This document shows positions 1 to 7,573 of a DNA stretch of 10,871 nt, one piece after another. Under the pieces are notes generated by a model, which worked only from the letters and a program-made list of their open reading frames with translations, was not told the DNA's origin and searched no databases. The position numbers and the translations under genes were made by a program. Each line of letters opens with the position of its first letter. Positions within the stretch are counted from its first letter, which is position 1. Origin of the DNA: Candidatus Omnitrophota bacterium (GTDB taxonomy: Bacteria > Omnitrophota > Gorgyraeia > Duberdicusellales > 4484-171); NCBI GenBank assembly GCA_030601015.1, contig JAUVUO010000028.1, forward strand, positions 1-10,871. The letters run 5' to 3'.

Positions 1-1
1 A

Positions 2-169
2 GTAAAACGTAATATCCATCGTATTGTAGTCGATGCGGAAGAAGCTAAGATTAGTATTGATATAGAGAATGTTCCTTCAAAATCAAATCCTAAAACAAGC
101 GCTTTAACAAGTCTTTCCACTAAATTTCTTCTTTTGAAGATTTTTTCTTCTTTTAAAGTAGGCGGATAG
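2..169 (+). CDS. nadX: C-terminal fragment of probable L-aspartate dehydrogenase
   Basis: An open frame enters from the left edge and ends at TAG 167-169, giving the last 55 residues of a protein whose start lies outside the window. The fragment contains ENVPSKSNPKTSALTSLS. A block of the form ENxPSxxNPKTSxLxALS followed by a final hydrophobic helix and a closing VG(T/G) is what I remember from the C-terminus of the DUF108/aspartate dehydrogenase family. That family oxidises L-aspartate to iminoaspartate with NAD(P), feeding NAD synthesis through NadA. The catalytic and nucleotide-binding parts are not in the window, so the enzyme name rests on this motif alone. No start codon is present, and nothing links it functionally to uvrA, which begins 130 bases later with its own ribosome binding site. 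Confidence 0.65.
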   Translation, partial: VKRNIHRIVVDAEEAKISIDIENVPSKSNPKTSALTSLSTKFLLLKIFSSFKVGG

Positions 170-299
170 TTTTTAAACTAGTCCTCTAATTAGATTTATA
201 GGTGACGGTAATAAAAACTAATATTTAGAGAAATTTGTTTTAAATTGGGCGGAATTGCGCTTTTTTTGAGTACAATCAGTTGTTTTTGGAGTTTGCGAA

Positions 300-3095
300 A
301 TGAATGACTTTATAATTGTAAAGGGCGCTAAAGAACATAATTTAAAAAATATAAACTTAAAGATTCCAAAAAATAATTTAGTTGTAATAACCGGCCTTTC
401 AGGGTCAGGTAAATCATCGTTGGCTTTTGATACAATATATGCTGAAGGACAACGGAGGTATGTGGAGAGTTTATCCAGCTATGCCCGTCAGTTTTTAGAA
501 CAGCTTAAAAAACCGGATATAGAAAATATTGAAGGACTTTCCCCCGCGATAGCTATTGAACAGAGGACTGCGGGAGGATCTCCCCGTTCTATTGTCGCTA
601 CTCAAACAGAAGTTTATGATTATTTAAGACTCCTTTTTGCTAGAATTGGCAACCCTCATTGTTACAAATGTTCCCGGCCTATTACCCAGCAAACATCTCA
701 AGAGATAATTGATAAAATATGCGCTTTTCCTAAGGAACATAAAATATTTATTCTTTCTCCGGTAGTTCGGGGTAAAAAAGGCAGTTATGAGTCTTTATTT
801 GAAAAATTAATTAAAGAAGGATTTTCAAGAGTTAGGGTTGATGGGGTAACTTACGAATTGGGCGATGAAATAAGGATTGATAAATATAAATTGCATAATA
901 TTGAAATAGTTGTCGATAGGGTGAAAATATCTGAAAATTATAGAAAACGTATAGCTGACGCGGTTGAAACAGCAATAAAATATTCTAATGGATTTTGTTT
1001 AATTCATGATTACGATAAAAAAGAAGAGGTGTTTTTTAATACGCAAAGGACTTGTATACATTGCGGAATATCTTTAGGCGATATGGAACCCAGGATGTTT
1101 TCTTTTAACTCTCCTTATGGAGCTTGTAATCTTTGTAATGGTTTAGGTATACGCTTAGAGTTTGATATTGATTTGATAGTCAGAGATAAGACAAAGTCTT
1201 TACGAGAGGGGGCTATTGAGGTTTGGAGACGCGGGGGAAAAGGGTATATTATGTATTATAGGGCATTGCTTCGAGAAATGTCGGAAACAATGGGTATTTC
1301 TATGGATACGCCTTTTAATCGTTTAGGTAAAAAGGTTTGTGGAAAAATTTTATACGGAGATGATGATACCTTTGTATGGGGTAAGCCGTTTGAAGGAGTA
1401 ATTCCAAATTTGAAAAGGATGTTTAATAGTACAGAGAGTGAATATAGAAAAACAGAAATTTCTAAATATATGTCTAGACTGCCTTGCCCTGAATGTTTGG
1501 GCAGGAGGTTAAAAAAAGAATCATTAACCGTTTATGTAGGGGGTAAATCTATATGGGATGTTATAAGTATGAGTATAGAGGATTGTTTTAATTTTTTTTC
1601 TAAATTAAAATTGACGGTTTATGAGACAAAAATAGCTAATTATATAATAAAAGAAATAAATAAACGTCTTTCTTTTTGTATTGATGTAGGTCTTTCATAC
1701 TTGTCATTAGATAGATTAAGTTCAACTTTATCGGGCGGTGAAGCTCAAAGGATTAGGTTAGCTACTCAGGCAGGTTCTTCACTTTCGGGAGTAATATATA
1801 TTTTAGATGAACCCACTATAGGATTGCATTCGAGGGATGATGACAGATTGATAAACACATTAAAGAAATTAAGAAATTTAGGAAATACGGTTATAGTGGT
1901 AGAACATGACGAACAGATGATGAATTCCAGTGATTGGGTTATAGAACTTGGCCCCGGAGCAGGAACTAAAGGCGGGCATATTGTATATTCAGGTAAAAAA
2001 AATAATTTTTTAAAAGGAAACACTTTAACAGCTAAATATTTAAAGGGTAAAAAATTCATAGATATCCCCTTAGAAAGAAGAGCTTATGAAAATAACCCTT
2101 TTTTGTTAATAGAGGGGGCCGGTGAACATAATTTGAAAAATATAAATGTTAAAATACCATTAGAAGTTTTTGTATGTGTTACAGGAGTTTCCGGATCAGG
2201 TAAATCTACGTTAGTTCAGGACATATTGTATAAATTTTTAGCTAAAAAACTTTATGATTCAAGAGACAAACCGGGAAAGTATAAGAGGATACGCGGTTTA
2301 AATAATATAGATAAAGTGATAATTGTTGATCAAACTCCTATAGGCAGAACGCCTAGGTCTAATCCCGCGACTTATACAGGAGTGTTAACTTATATAAGAG
2401 AATTATTTAGCGGGCTTCCTGAATCAAGAATTCGGGGGTATAGCACTTCGCGTTTTAGTTTTAATGTTTCGGGCGGAAGATGTGAGGCTTGCAGAGGAGA
2501 AGGTATAAAAAAGATAGAGATGCATTTTCTTCCTGATATTCACGTTCCTTGTGAAATCTGTGAAGGTAAAAGATTTAATAAGCAAACATTGGATATTAAG
2601 TTTAAAGGTAATAATATATCGGAAATTTTAGAGATGAATGTTGATGAATCATATGAGTTATTTGAGAATTTTCCGAGAATAAAAAGAATTTTGGAAACCT
2701 TGAAAGATGTGGGGTTAGGTTATATTTCTTTGGGACAATTTGCTACTACTCTTTCAGGAGGAGAGGCTCAAAGAATTAAACTCGCGGCACAATTACGAAA
2801 GAAGGCCACAGGTAAAACTATTTATATACTAGATGAACCGACCACGGGCCTGCATTTCGAGGATGTAAAAAAACTTCTTTCAGTTTTGCAGCGTTTAGCG
2901 GATAAAAAGAATACGATTTTAGTAATTGAACACAATTTAGATGTAATAAAATGCGCGGATTATATTATAGATTTAGGTCCTGAAGGCGGTGATAATGGAG
3001 GTTCTCTCGTGGCGGTTGGTTCTCCTGAATCAGTTGCTGAAATTCAGGGTTCATATACAGGAAAATTTTTGAAAAAAAAATTAAATGTTAAATAA
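300..3095 (+). CDS. uvrA: UvrABC system protein A (excinuclease ATPase subunit)
   Basis: UvrA is the damage-sensing ATPase of nucleotide excision repair; as a dimer it scans DNA in the cytoplasm and loads UvrB. The 931 residues match the usual length of about 930-950. The tandem ABC architecture is complete: Walker A GLSGSGKSS at 32-40, zinc module C252/C255/C276/C279, signature LSGGEAQR from 477 and Walker B LDEP at 502-505. The second half has Walker A GVSGSGKST at 629-637, zinc module C728/C731/C751/C754, signature LSGGEAQR from 818 and LDEP at 844-847. C121/C124 and C396/C399 resemble the additional zinc module seen in some UvrA proteins. The ATG at 300 has a GGAG at 288-291 with an 8-base spacer, which supports this start. 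A TACAAT at 271-276 could be a -10 box, but no good -35 lies at the right distance. No uvrB or uvrC is nearby, and I see no frameshift or missing motif. Confidence 0.98.
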   Translation: MNDFIIVKGAKEHNLKNINLKIPKNNLVVITGLSGSGKSSLAFDTIYAEGQRRYVESLSSYARQFLEQLKKPDIENIEGLSPAIAIEQRTAGGSPRSIVATQTEVYDYLRLLFARIGNPHCYKCSRPITQQTSQEIIDKICAFPKEHKIFILSPVVRGKKGSYESLFEKLIKEGFSRVRVDGVTYELGDEIRIDKYKLHNIEIVVDRVKISENYRKRIADAVETAIKYSNGFCLIHDYDKKEEVFFNTQRTCIHCGISLGDMEPRMFSFNSPYGACNLCNGLGIRLEFDIDLIVRDKTKSLREGAIEVWRRGGKGYIMYYRALLREMSETMGISMDTPFNRLGKKVCGKILYGDDDTFVWGKPFEGVIPNLKRMFNSTESEYRKTEISKYMSRLPCPECLGRRLKKESLTVYVGGKSIWDVISMSIEDCFNFFSKLKLTVYETKIANYIIKEINKRLSFCIDVGLSYLSLDRLSSTLSGGEAQRIRLATQAGSSLSGVIYILDEPTIGLHSRDDDRLINTLKKLRNLGNTVIVVEHDEQMMNSSDWVIELGPGAGTKGGHIVYSGKKNNFLKGNTLTAKYLKGKKFIDIPLERRAYENNPFLLIEGAGEHNLKNINVKIPLEVFVCVTGVSGSGKSTLVQDILYKFLAKKLYDSRDKPGKYKRIRGLNNIDKVIIVDQTPIGRTPRSNPATYTGVLTYIRELFSGLPESRIRGYSTSRFSFNVSGGRCEACRGEGIKKIEMHFLPDIHVPCEICEGKRFNKQTLDIKFKGNNISEILEMNVDESYELFENFPRIKRILETLKDVGLGYISLGQFATTLSGGEAQRIKLAAQLRKKATGKTIYILDEPTTGLHFEDVKKLLSVLQRLADKKNTILVIEHNLDVIKCADYIIDLGPEGGDNGGSLVAVGSPESVAEIQGSYTGKFLKKKLNVK

Positions 3096-3143
3096 ATAAT
3101 AGGAAAGGTTTCAATAATTTTGGATGTTAAAAAATGTAAAAAA

Positions 3144-3167
3144 TAATTGTTTTATTTTTAACAATTA
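3144..3167 (+). other. AT-rich inverted repeat between uvrA and the TPR gene
   Basis: TAATTGTT (3144-3151) and AACAATTA (3160-3167) are perfect 8-base complements around the loop TTATTTTT. The stem holds only one G-C pair and no T-run follows, so it is a poor Rho-independent terminator. It may slow polymerase or be chance in such AT-rich DNA. Confidence 0.2.
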
Positions 3168-3174
3168 CAAAATA

Positions 3175-3180
3175 TATAAT
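3175..3180 (+). promoter_or_regulatory. Candidate -10 box directly before the TPR start
   Basis: A perfect TATAAT lies 4 bases before ATG 3185 and 7 bases before the in-frame ATG 3188. Sigma-70-type transcripts normally start about 7 bases after the -10 box, so RNA from here would begin at or very near ATG 3188 and be leaderless. No purine-rich Shine-Dalgarno sequence occurs upstream of either ATG, which fits. There is no convincing -35 at 16-18 bases (3152-3157 reads TTATTT), and TATAAT is easy to find by chance in AT-rich DNA. Confidence 0.35.
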
Positions 3181-3184
3181 TAAT

Positions 3185-5641
3185 ATGATGATTTTTAAAA
3201 TATTTTCAATAAACAGCAAAGTAATTATAGCTTTTTGTGTATTAATAACAGTTTTTTGTGCTAAGAGTTTTTGTGTTGAGAGTGAAGATGAAAAATTTGG
3301 AGTCGCTGTAAACGCGTTTTCTGATGGTTTCTATGATGCGTCATTCGCGCTTTTAGAAAGATTTATCGAGCATTTTCCAAATAGTAAATTAATAGGAAAA
3401 GCTAAATTTTATATCTCGAAATGTTATTATAAAAAAGGACAATATTCTGAATCCTTAAAGCTTCTTAAGATTTTAGAGAGTGAGATTAAAGATGAATATT
3501 TATTAATGGAAATTTATTATTGGATTAGTGTAATCTCTTTCAAAGGGAGTGACTTTAATCAATCATTATTCTATTCAGAAAAAATAATTAATGAATATCC
3601 GGATTCGAAATTAGAATGGGAAGCCAGTTATATGATAGCAATGGTTAAATTACAGTTAAAGGAGAATGCTGAAGCTGAACATATTTTCAAAAGAATAGTA
3701 AAAAATAAACAAAAAAAAGATTTAGTAAATAAATGTTATGATCAGCTATTAAATCTATATGCTAAAAATAAAAATCACACTAAAACCATTGTTTTGGGAG
3801 AAAAAGTCCTTAAAGAATCATCAGGGAAAATAATTCCAAAAATATATTATTATTTAGGGAGTGGTTATTACGGTTTGAAAAAATGGGAAAAGTCTAAGGA
3901 AAATTATAAATATGCCCTGGTAGACAATTATGACCGGAATCTAAGCGATCTTATTTATAAAGGATTGGGATTTACTTATCTTGTAAAAGGTGAGACTCTT
4001 AAGGCCAAAATAACTATAGATAAGATAAGAAGTAAAGAATTGCATGGTTTTTGTCGGGGTGTTTTTTATTTAAAGACAAAAGATTATACGGCCGCGTTAG
4101 CAGCATTTAATCTTTTTTTGAAAGATTATTCCGAGAGTGAAGTTTTGGCTAATGTTTATTTAAATAGAGCTGATACCTTTTATGCAATGGGCAGAATAAA
4201 TGACGCGATTTATGAGTATAGATATGTTTTGGATAATTTTATATCAAGTAAATATAGCGAAATAATAAATAAATCTTATTATGGCTTAGCTTGGGGTTAT
4301 TTAAAGAATGGAAGGTTTCAAGACGCGATTAAAGAATTTCAGAAAATTTTAAAATATTCAGATGACCCGGTTGTTCATATTAGTTCTTCAATACAGATAG
4401 CTGATGCTTATCAGGAGGTAGAAAACTATGATGAAGCTTTAGTTTTATATGAACAAATTCTAAAAATAAATCCTAATACAATATATACGGATTATATTCA
4501 ATTTAAAATAGGAATGTGTTTTTTGAAAAATAATGAATTGGATAAATCATTTATTGTTTTTAATAATTTTAAAAATAATTTTTCCGAATCGAAACTTATA
4601 CCGCAGGCGCAATATTATTTAGCCGTAGGATATTTTTCGAAAGAAGACTATATACAAACAAAAAATTTATTGGAGGATTTTATTGAAAGGTTCCCCAAAG
4701 ATGATTTCATAGTAAAAGTTTATTATTTGTATGGTAGGTGTTTTTTTAATCAAAAAGACTATGAACAAGCTTTAATAATTTTTAATAAAATAGCCGGCAC
4801 ATATAATGATAAAGAGATAGAGAGTTCTATTTATTTAGACATGGGGAATGCCTATTTAAATTTATCAAAATTTGATGAAGCAAAAAAAATATGGCAGGAT
4901 TTTTTATATAAGCATCCGAATTCAAAGCATTCAGATTTGATAGCCTTTCATTTAGGGGGATTATTTGAGAAAGAAGAGAATTATGACGCGGCGGCTGAAT
5001 ATTATAAAATTATACTTGATAGATATAAAGATTCCCATTTATATCAGGAAACAATTTTTTCTTTAGGCCATTTATATTGGAGAACAGGTGATTTGGGTAA
5101 GGCAAAGGAATATTTTATGGAAATAGTTAATGAATCAACGCCTTTGGCGTTAAAGGCAAAATTAAATTTAGCTGGAATTTATGTTCAGGAAGGTGCTTTT
5201 GAGAAAGGACTTGAATTTTATAATGCCCTTATAACGGAGAGCTCTTCAATATCTATATTAGCTATGACAAGTAAGGCTCAGGTTTATAAAGAAATGAAAG
5301 ATTATGGGAAAGCGATAAATATCTATCAAGATATTATTAATTTTGGAGCCGCGAAATTGGAGGTATTGTTTAATTTAGCATTATGTTTAGAAAAAAGTGG
5401 TAATAATGAACAAGCCATCGAAGCTTATTTCGATGTTATTTATATGTATCCGTATGATAACAATATGCCCAATGAAATAGAAAATAGAAAGTATATAGTT
5501 AAGTCGTATTTCCGAATAGCAAAAATTTATAAAAAAATGAACAATATTGATTCAGCGATAAAAGTTTACAAAAAATTAATTGATTTAAATGTCGAAGAAG
5601 CTAAAATAGCAAAAATAAGATTAAAAGAGTTGGGAGATTAG
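3185..5641 (+). CDS. Exported tetratricopeptide repeat (TPR) protein
   Basis: This 818-residue protein opens with a likely signal peptide: lysines at 5 and 12, then a hydrophobic core around 13-25 ending near CAKSFC. The cysteines there do not form a good lipobox, so periplasmic release seems likelier than lipidation. The rest is an almost unbroken run of roughly 18-20 TPR units with the usual helix-turn-helix spacing. Many units end in a P-N/D-S-K type turn, for example FPNSK, YPDSK and HPNSK, and many carry a Y(D/E)xA pattern in helix B. TPR solenoids bind partner proteins; no enzymatic domain is visible. The downstream exbB/exbD pair suggests a periplasmic adaptor for a proton-driven complex, comparable in principle to CpoB in Tol systems, but that is inference from position. 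The start could be ATG 3185 or ATG 3188; neither has a Shine-Dalgarno sequence. It is distinctly lysine-rich and AT-biased, like its neighbours. Confidence 0.9.
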   Translation: MMIFKIFSINSKVIIAFCVLITVFCAKSFCVESEDEKFGVAVNAFSDGFYDASFALLERFIEHFPNSKLIGKAKFYISKCYYKKGQYSESLKLLKILESEIKDEYLLMEIYYWISVISFKGSDFNQSLFYSEKIINEYPDSKLEWEASYMIAMVKLQLKENAEAEHIFKRIVKNKQKKDLVNKCYDQLLNLYAKNKNHTKTIVLGEKVLKESSGKIIPKIYYYLGSGYYGLKKWEKSKENYKYALVDNYDRNLSDLIYKGLGFTYLVKGETLKAKITIDKIRSKELHGFCRGVFYLKTKDYTAALAAFNLFLKDYSESEVLANVYLNRADTFYAMGRINDAIYEYRYVLDNFISSKYSEIINKSYYGLAWGYLKNGRFQDAIKEFQKILKYSDDPVVHISSSIQIADAYQEVENYDEALVLYEQILKINPNTIYTDYIQFKIGMCFLKNNELDKSFIVFNNFKNNFSESKLIPQAQYYLAVGYFSKEDYIQTKNLLEDFIERFPKDDFIVKVYYLYGRCFFNQKDYEQALIIFNKIAGTYNDKEIESSIYLDMGNAYLNLSKFDEAKKIWQDFLYKHPNSKHSDLIAFHLGGLFEKEENYDAAAEYYKIILDRYKDSHLYQETIFSLGHLYWRTGDLGKAKEYFMEIVNESTPLALKAKLNLAGIYVQEGAFEKGLEFYNALITESSSISILAMTSKAQVYKEMKDYGKAINIYQDIINFGAAKLEVLFNLALCLEKSGNNEQAIEAYFDVIYMYPYDNNMPNEIENRKYIVKSYFRIAKIYKKMNNIDSAIKVYKKLIDLNVEEAKIAKIRLKELGD

Positions 5642-5720
5642 TATTTAAGGGTTAAATTGAAAGTTTGTAAGGTAGTGCCAAAAATTTTGTAAAAAATTAG
5701 ATAAAAAGATTAAAGAATCT

Positions 5721-5905
5721 ACCACAGAGCACACAGAGGGCACAGAGTAAAGATTAATGAAAAGTTATCATAGAGGAGCTCAGCTTCTAACTTATATGAA
5801 ATTAGCCAAGATAAAAAACGATTTACTTATTAACTTTAATGTAAAATTGTTGAAAAATGGAATAGAACGATTTGAGCTTTAGTCTTTCTCTGTGTTCTCT
5901 GTGGT
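5721..5905. mobile_element. CACAGAG inverted-repeat element enclosing a GxxExxY relic
   Basis: The ends are inverted copies of an 18-base unit with one mismatch: ACCACAGAGCACACAGAG at 5721-5738 and CTCTGTGTTCTCTGTGGT at 5888-5905. Each end is built from a 9-base period. CACAGAG occurs at 5723, 5732 and 5741 on the left, and CTCTGTG at 5888 and 5897 on the right. The 185-base unit lies wholly in the gap between the TPR gene and exbB. From memory, repeats of this CACAGAG type are dispersed in many environmental bacterial genomes, often near GxxExxY or four-helix-bundle genes. The interior here encodes the tail of exactly such a GxxExxY protein, which makes a shrunken mobile unit likely. I see no clear target-site duplication beyond a weak GAAT on both flanks. 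How such units move is not something this sequence shows. Confidence 0.7.
5757..5882 (+). pseudogene. C-terminal remnant of a GxxExxY-family protein
   Basis: ATG 5757 to TAG 5880-5882 encodes 41 residues containing AQLLTYMKL, then LLINFNVKLLKNGIERFEL. These match the C-terminal signature I know for the GxxExxY family, where the tail reads (H)EAQLLTYMKLT...GLLINFNVxxLKxGIKR. Full members have about 120-130 residues and an N-terminal GxxExxY motif; that N-terminal two-thirds is missing here. The frame is closed by TAA at 5748-5750, so no longer version can be read through. The fragment begins only 10 bases after the third CACAGAG unit and ends 5 bases before the right-hand repeat, so it fills the element. 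An internal deletion that fused a start region to the tail is the simplest reading. Whether a 41-residue peptide is still made is unknown; I see no clear Shine-Dalgarno sequence. The biochemical role of the family is not firmly established to my knowledge. Confidence 0.72.
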
Positions 5906-5925
5906 GAATATTTTATTTGTTTATA

Positions 5926-5950
5926 TTTTAAGGAGAGGGCCCCCTTAAAA
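5926..5950. other. Hairpin with GC-rich loop upstream of exbB
   Basis: TTTTAAGG (5926-5933) and CCTTAAAA (5943-5950) form a perfect 8-base inverted repeat around the loop AGAGGGCCC. The G/C cluster stands out from its AT-rich surroundings. No T-run follows on either strand side close enough for a typical terminator. It lies 20 bases beyond the CACAGAG element and 67 bases before exbB, so it could be part of the insertion debris or a leader structure. I cannot decide between these. Confidence 0.3.
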
Positions 5951-6017
5951 ATACAAAGGGTTATATAAAAATACGGAAGATATTTTTGACAGATTTTTTT
6001 AACATTAGGAGACAATT

Positions 6018-6656
6018 ATGTGGATAAAAGGATTTATAGTTGAAACAGGATGGTTGATTCTACCGATAATATTATTTTCTATTTTTTCTTTAGCGATAAT
6101 TTTTGAGAGAATACTTTTTTATCCGAAAATAACATTCAATGCTTCTTCAGTGTTGACGAGAGTTTTTGTGGCTATACGTAAAAAACGAATAGCGGAAGCA
6201 ATTGATATTTGTGAAAGAACTCCTTTTCATAGTACAAATATATTAAAGGCAGGATTAGTTCATTATTCTGAGTCTAAAGAAGTTATACGGGAATCTATGG
6301 AGAACGCTTCTTTATATGAAATACCAAAATTAGAAAAAAACTTAAATTTTTTAAGTACAATAGCTCAGGTTTCGCCTCTTATTGGACTTTTAGGAACAGT
6401 AATAGGTATGATAGAATGTTTTGAAGTTGTAAAGGTAGGAGCCGCGGCGGTTGGAACACTAAATCCATCGGATTTAGCAGGAGGTATTTCTAAAGCTTTA
6501 AATAGTACAGCCGCCGGATTATGTGTTGCTATACCCACTTATTTGGCGTATAACTATTTTGTCCATAGAGTGAATACTTGTGTTTTGGAAATGGAAAGAG
6601 GTTCTACCGAGTTGTTAGAAATTTTATCGGAAAGGAGTTATGTAGGTGAAGTTTAA
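6018..6656 (+). CDS. exbB: MotA/TolQ/ExbB family proton channel protein
   Basis: This is the inner-membrane proton-channel subunit of an ExbB-ExbD or TolQ-TolR type motor, which uses the proton gradient to drive work in the periplasm or at the outer membrane. The 212 residues fit the family. Three membrane segments are visible: about 11-33, 111-135 and 163-185, with a cytoplasmic loop between the first two. Family hallmarks are SPLIGLLGTVIGMI at 119-132 and LNSTAAGLCVAIPTYLAYN at 161-179, which line the channel. ATG 6018 has AGGAG at 6007-6011 with a 6-base spacer, a strong ribosome binding site. A perfect TTGACA sits at 5986-5991, but no -10 box follows at a usable distance. The gene overlaps exbD by 11 bases. 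Sequence alone cannot separate ExbB from TolQ; no tonB, tolA, tolB or pal is in view. Confidence 0.93.
   Translation: MWIKGFIVETGWLILPIILFSIFSLAIIFERILFYPKITFNASSVLTRVFVAIRKKRIAEAIDICERTPFHSTNILKAGLVHYSESKEVIRESMENASLYEIPKLEKNLNFLSTIAQVSPLIGLLGTVIGMIECFEVVKVGAAAVGTLNPSDLAGGISKALNSTAAGLCVAIPTYLAYNYFVHRVNTCVLEMERGSTELLEILSERSYVGEV
6633..6637 (+). promoter_or_regulatory. Ribosome binding site that fixes the GTG start of exbD
   Basis: AGGAG lies inside the end of exbB, 8 bases before GTG 6646. The only nearby ATG (6640) is followed at once by TAG, so it cannot be the start. The site therefore supports GTG 6646 and coupled translation with exbB. Confidence 0.75.
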
Positions 6657-7044
6657 AAGAAGAGTTAATTTAGAGGCAGGGCTCAAACAAATAGATATGG
6701 CACCTTTGATCGATTGTGTATTTTTGCTTTTAATTTTTTTTCTACTTACTTCAAGTTTTATAGTAACCTCAGGGATTAATGTTAAACTCCCGAAAGCTTT
6801 GACTTCGGAATTGATAGATTCACAATCCTTAATCCTTGTAATTTCTAGTGAAGATATAATCTATTTAGATGAGAAACCCAAAACTTTGAAAGAGATAGAA
6901 GAATTGGTTAAAAAAAATGGGCATAATTCTATTTTTATAAAATCAGATCGAGATGCTAGTTTAGGTGTAGTTATAAAAATTTGGGATTTATGTAAAAAAT
7001 TTGGTATAGCGCAAATAGGCATTGCTACTTCACATGAAGATTAG
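6646..7044 (+). CDS. exbD: ExbD/TolR family biopolymer transport protein
   Basis: ExbD is the single-span partner that sits inside the ExbB pore and carries the force generated by proton flow to the periplasm. The 132-residue length is typical. A basic N-terminus (KFKRR) is followed by IDMAPLIDCVFLLLIFFLL at 16-34, the diagnostic motif. D23 is the conserved protonatable aspartate of the membrane helix. Cysteine 24 follows it, where valine is commoner, a small oddity. The remainder is a periplasmic domain ending in the IGIAT-type strand expected of the family. The start is GTG, with AGGAG at 6633-6637. The 11-base overlap with exbB indicates one transcript and coupled translation. A small hairpin, TGAAAA/TTTTCA (7067-7072 and 7077-7082), follows the stop by 22 bases but lacks a good T-run, so I do not call it a terminator. 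Confidence 0.93.
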   Translation: MKFKRRVNLEAGLKQIDMAPLIDCVFLLLIFFLLTSSFIVTSGINVKLPKALTSELIDSQSLILVISSEDIIYLDEKPKTLKEIEELVKKNGHNSIFIKSDRDASLGVVIKIWDLCKKFGIAQIGIATSHED

Positions 7045-7357
7045 AAAATATAAATTTTATTTATCCTGAAAAATTGTTTTCAATTCTCGGTCCTTTTCTA
7101 AACGGGAAATTGTTCTGGACAAAGTTCGAGGGGGTAGTAAAATATTTAGTGTAAATGCTTTATTTATAGAATTGCCAATAAGTTTATAGGGTGTAATTTT
7201 TTGTGTTATAGACTATAAAAATAAAGAGGTGTAGAGCGTGGGAAAAAGGGAACAAAATTATATAAAACAAAACGGTAATTTATTTTGTTAAATATATTGG
7301 TTCACTTATTGTTTAATTTTGGAATTGGTTTTTAAACGAAAGTAATAATAAAGAGAA
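7045..7357. other. 313-base intergenic stretch with no supported gene
   Basis: No frame here looks like a conserved protein. The nearest thing to a small gene is a 17-codon frame from GTG 7238 to TAA 7289-7291, preceded by AAGAGGTG. It has no recognisable family and is probably chance. A 13-base palindrome, TTATAG-A-CTATAA at 7206-7218, could be an operator or part of a promoter, but no properly spaced -35 accompanies it. Any promoter for the winged-helix/pilin pair should lie in this stretch; I could not pick one with confidence. Confidence 0.5.
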
Positions 7358-7573
7358 ATGATTACAGAAATAGGAATTATAGCGGGTGAAATTTGGCATT
7401 ATTTAGATAAATATAATAAAGTTTTGTTAGATGATTTAGTCGTAGGGATTAAAAGGCCCAAGGATTTAGTTCTTATGAGTTTAGGGTGGTTATCTAGAGA
7501 GGGGCATGTATTGATAGATAATGGTAATTCAAACTATATTATTTGGTTAAGAGAATTAAAGAATTATTTATGA
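7358..7573 (+). CDS. Small winged helix-turn-helix protein (DUF2582-like)
   Basis: This 71-residue protein resembles the DUF2582 winged-helix family, whose members are free-standing domains of about 65-75 residues. The pattern is IGxxAGxIWxYL at 5-16, then a short helix around 23-31. The putative recognition helix is KDLVLMSLGWLSREG at 35-49, and a beta wing runs over about 50-64. The phrase (M/L)xLGWLxRE is the part I recognise best. The family is presumed to bind DNA or act as a small regulatory adaptor; its targets are not known to me. The ATG at 7358 is preceded only by AAGAGA at 7351-7356, a weak ribosome binding site placed very close. Its stop overlaps the start of the pilin-like gene (ATGA, 7570-7573), so the two are translationally coupled. 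This protein might therefore control pilus-type genes, but that is inference from position. Confidence 0.8.
   Translation: MITEIGIIAGEIWHYLDKYNKVLLDDLVVGIKRPKDLVLMSLGWLSREGHVLIDNGNSNYIIWLRELKNYL

Noticed and set aside
1766..2059. 97-codon minus-strand frame inside uvrA
   Set aside because: It lies antisense to the first ABC signature and Walker B region of uvrA, has no family resemblance and is explained by the conserved coding strand.
5721..5747. Three CACAGAG units considered as a short CRISPR-like array
   Set aside because: The period is only 9 bases with 2-base spacers, and the opposite end carries the same unit inverted; this is an element end, not a CRISPR array.
5986..5991. TTGACA as a -35 box for exbB
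   Set aside because: The sequence 17 bases downstream is the ribosome binding site region with no -10-like hexamer.
7543..7569. TTG start nine codons upstream for the pilin-like protein
   Set aside because: The prepilin signature begins MKKG at ATG 7570, which overlaps the preceding stop as ATGA; extra charged residues before it would be unusual.
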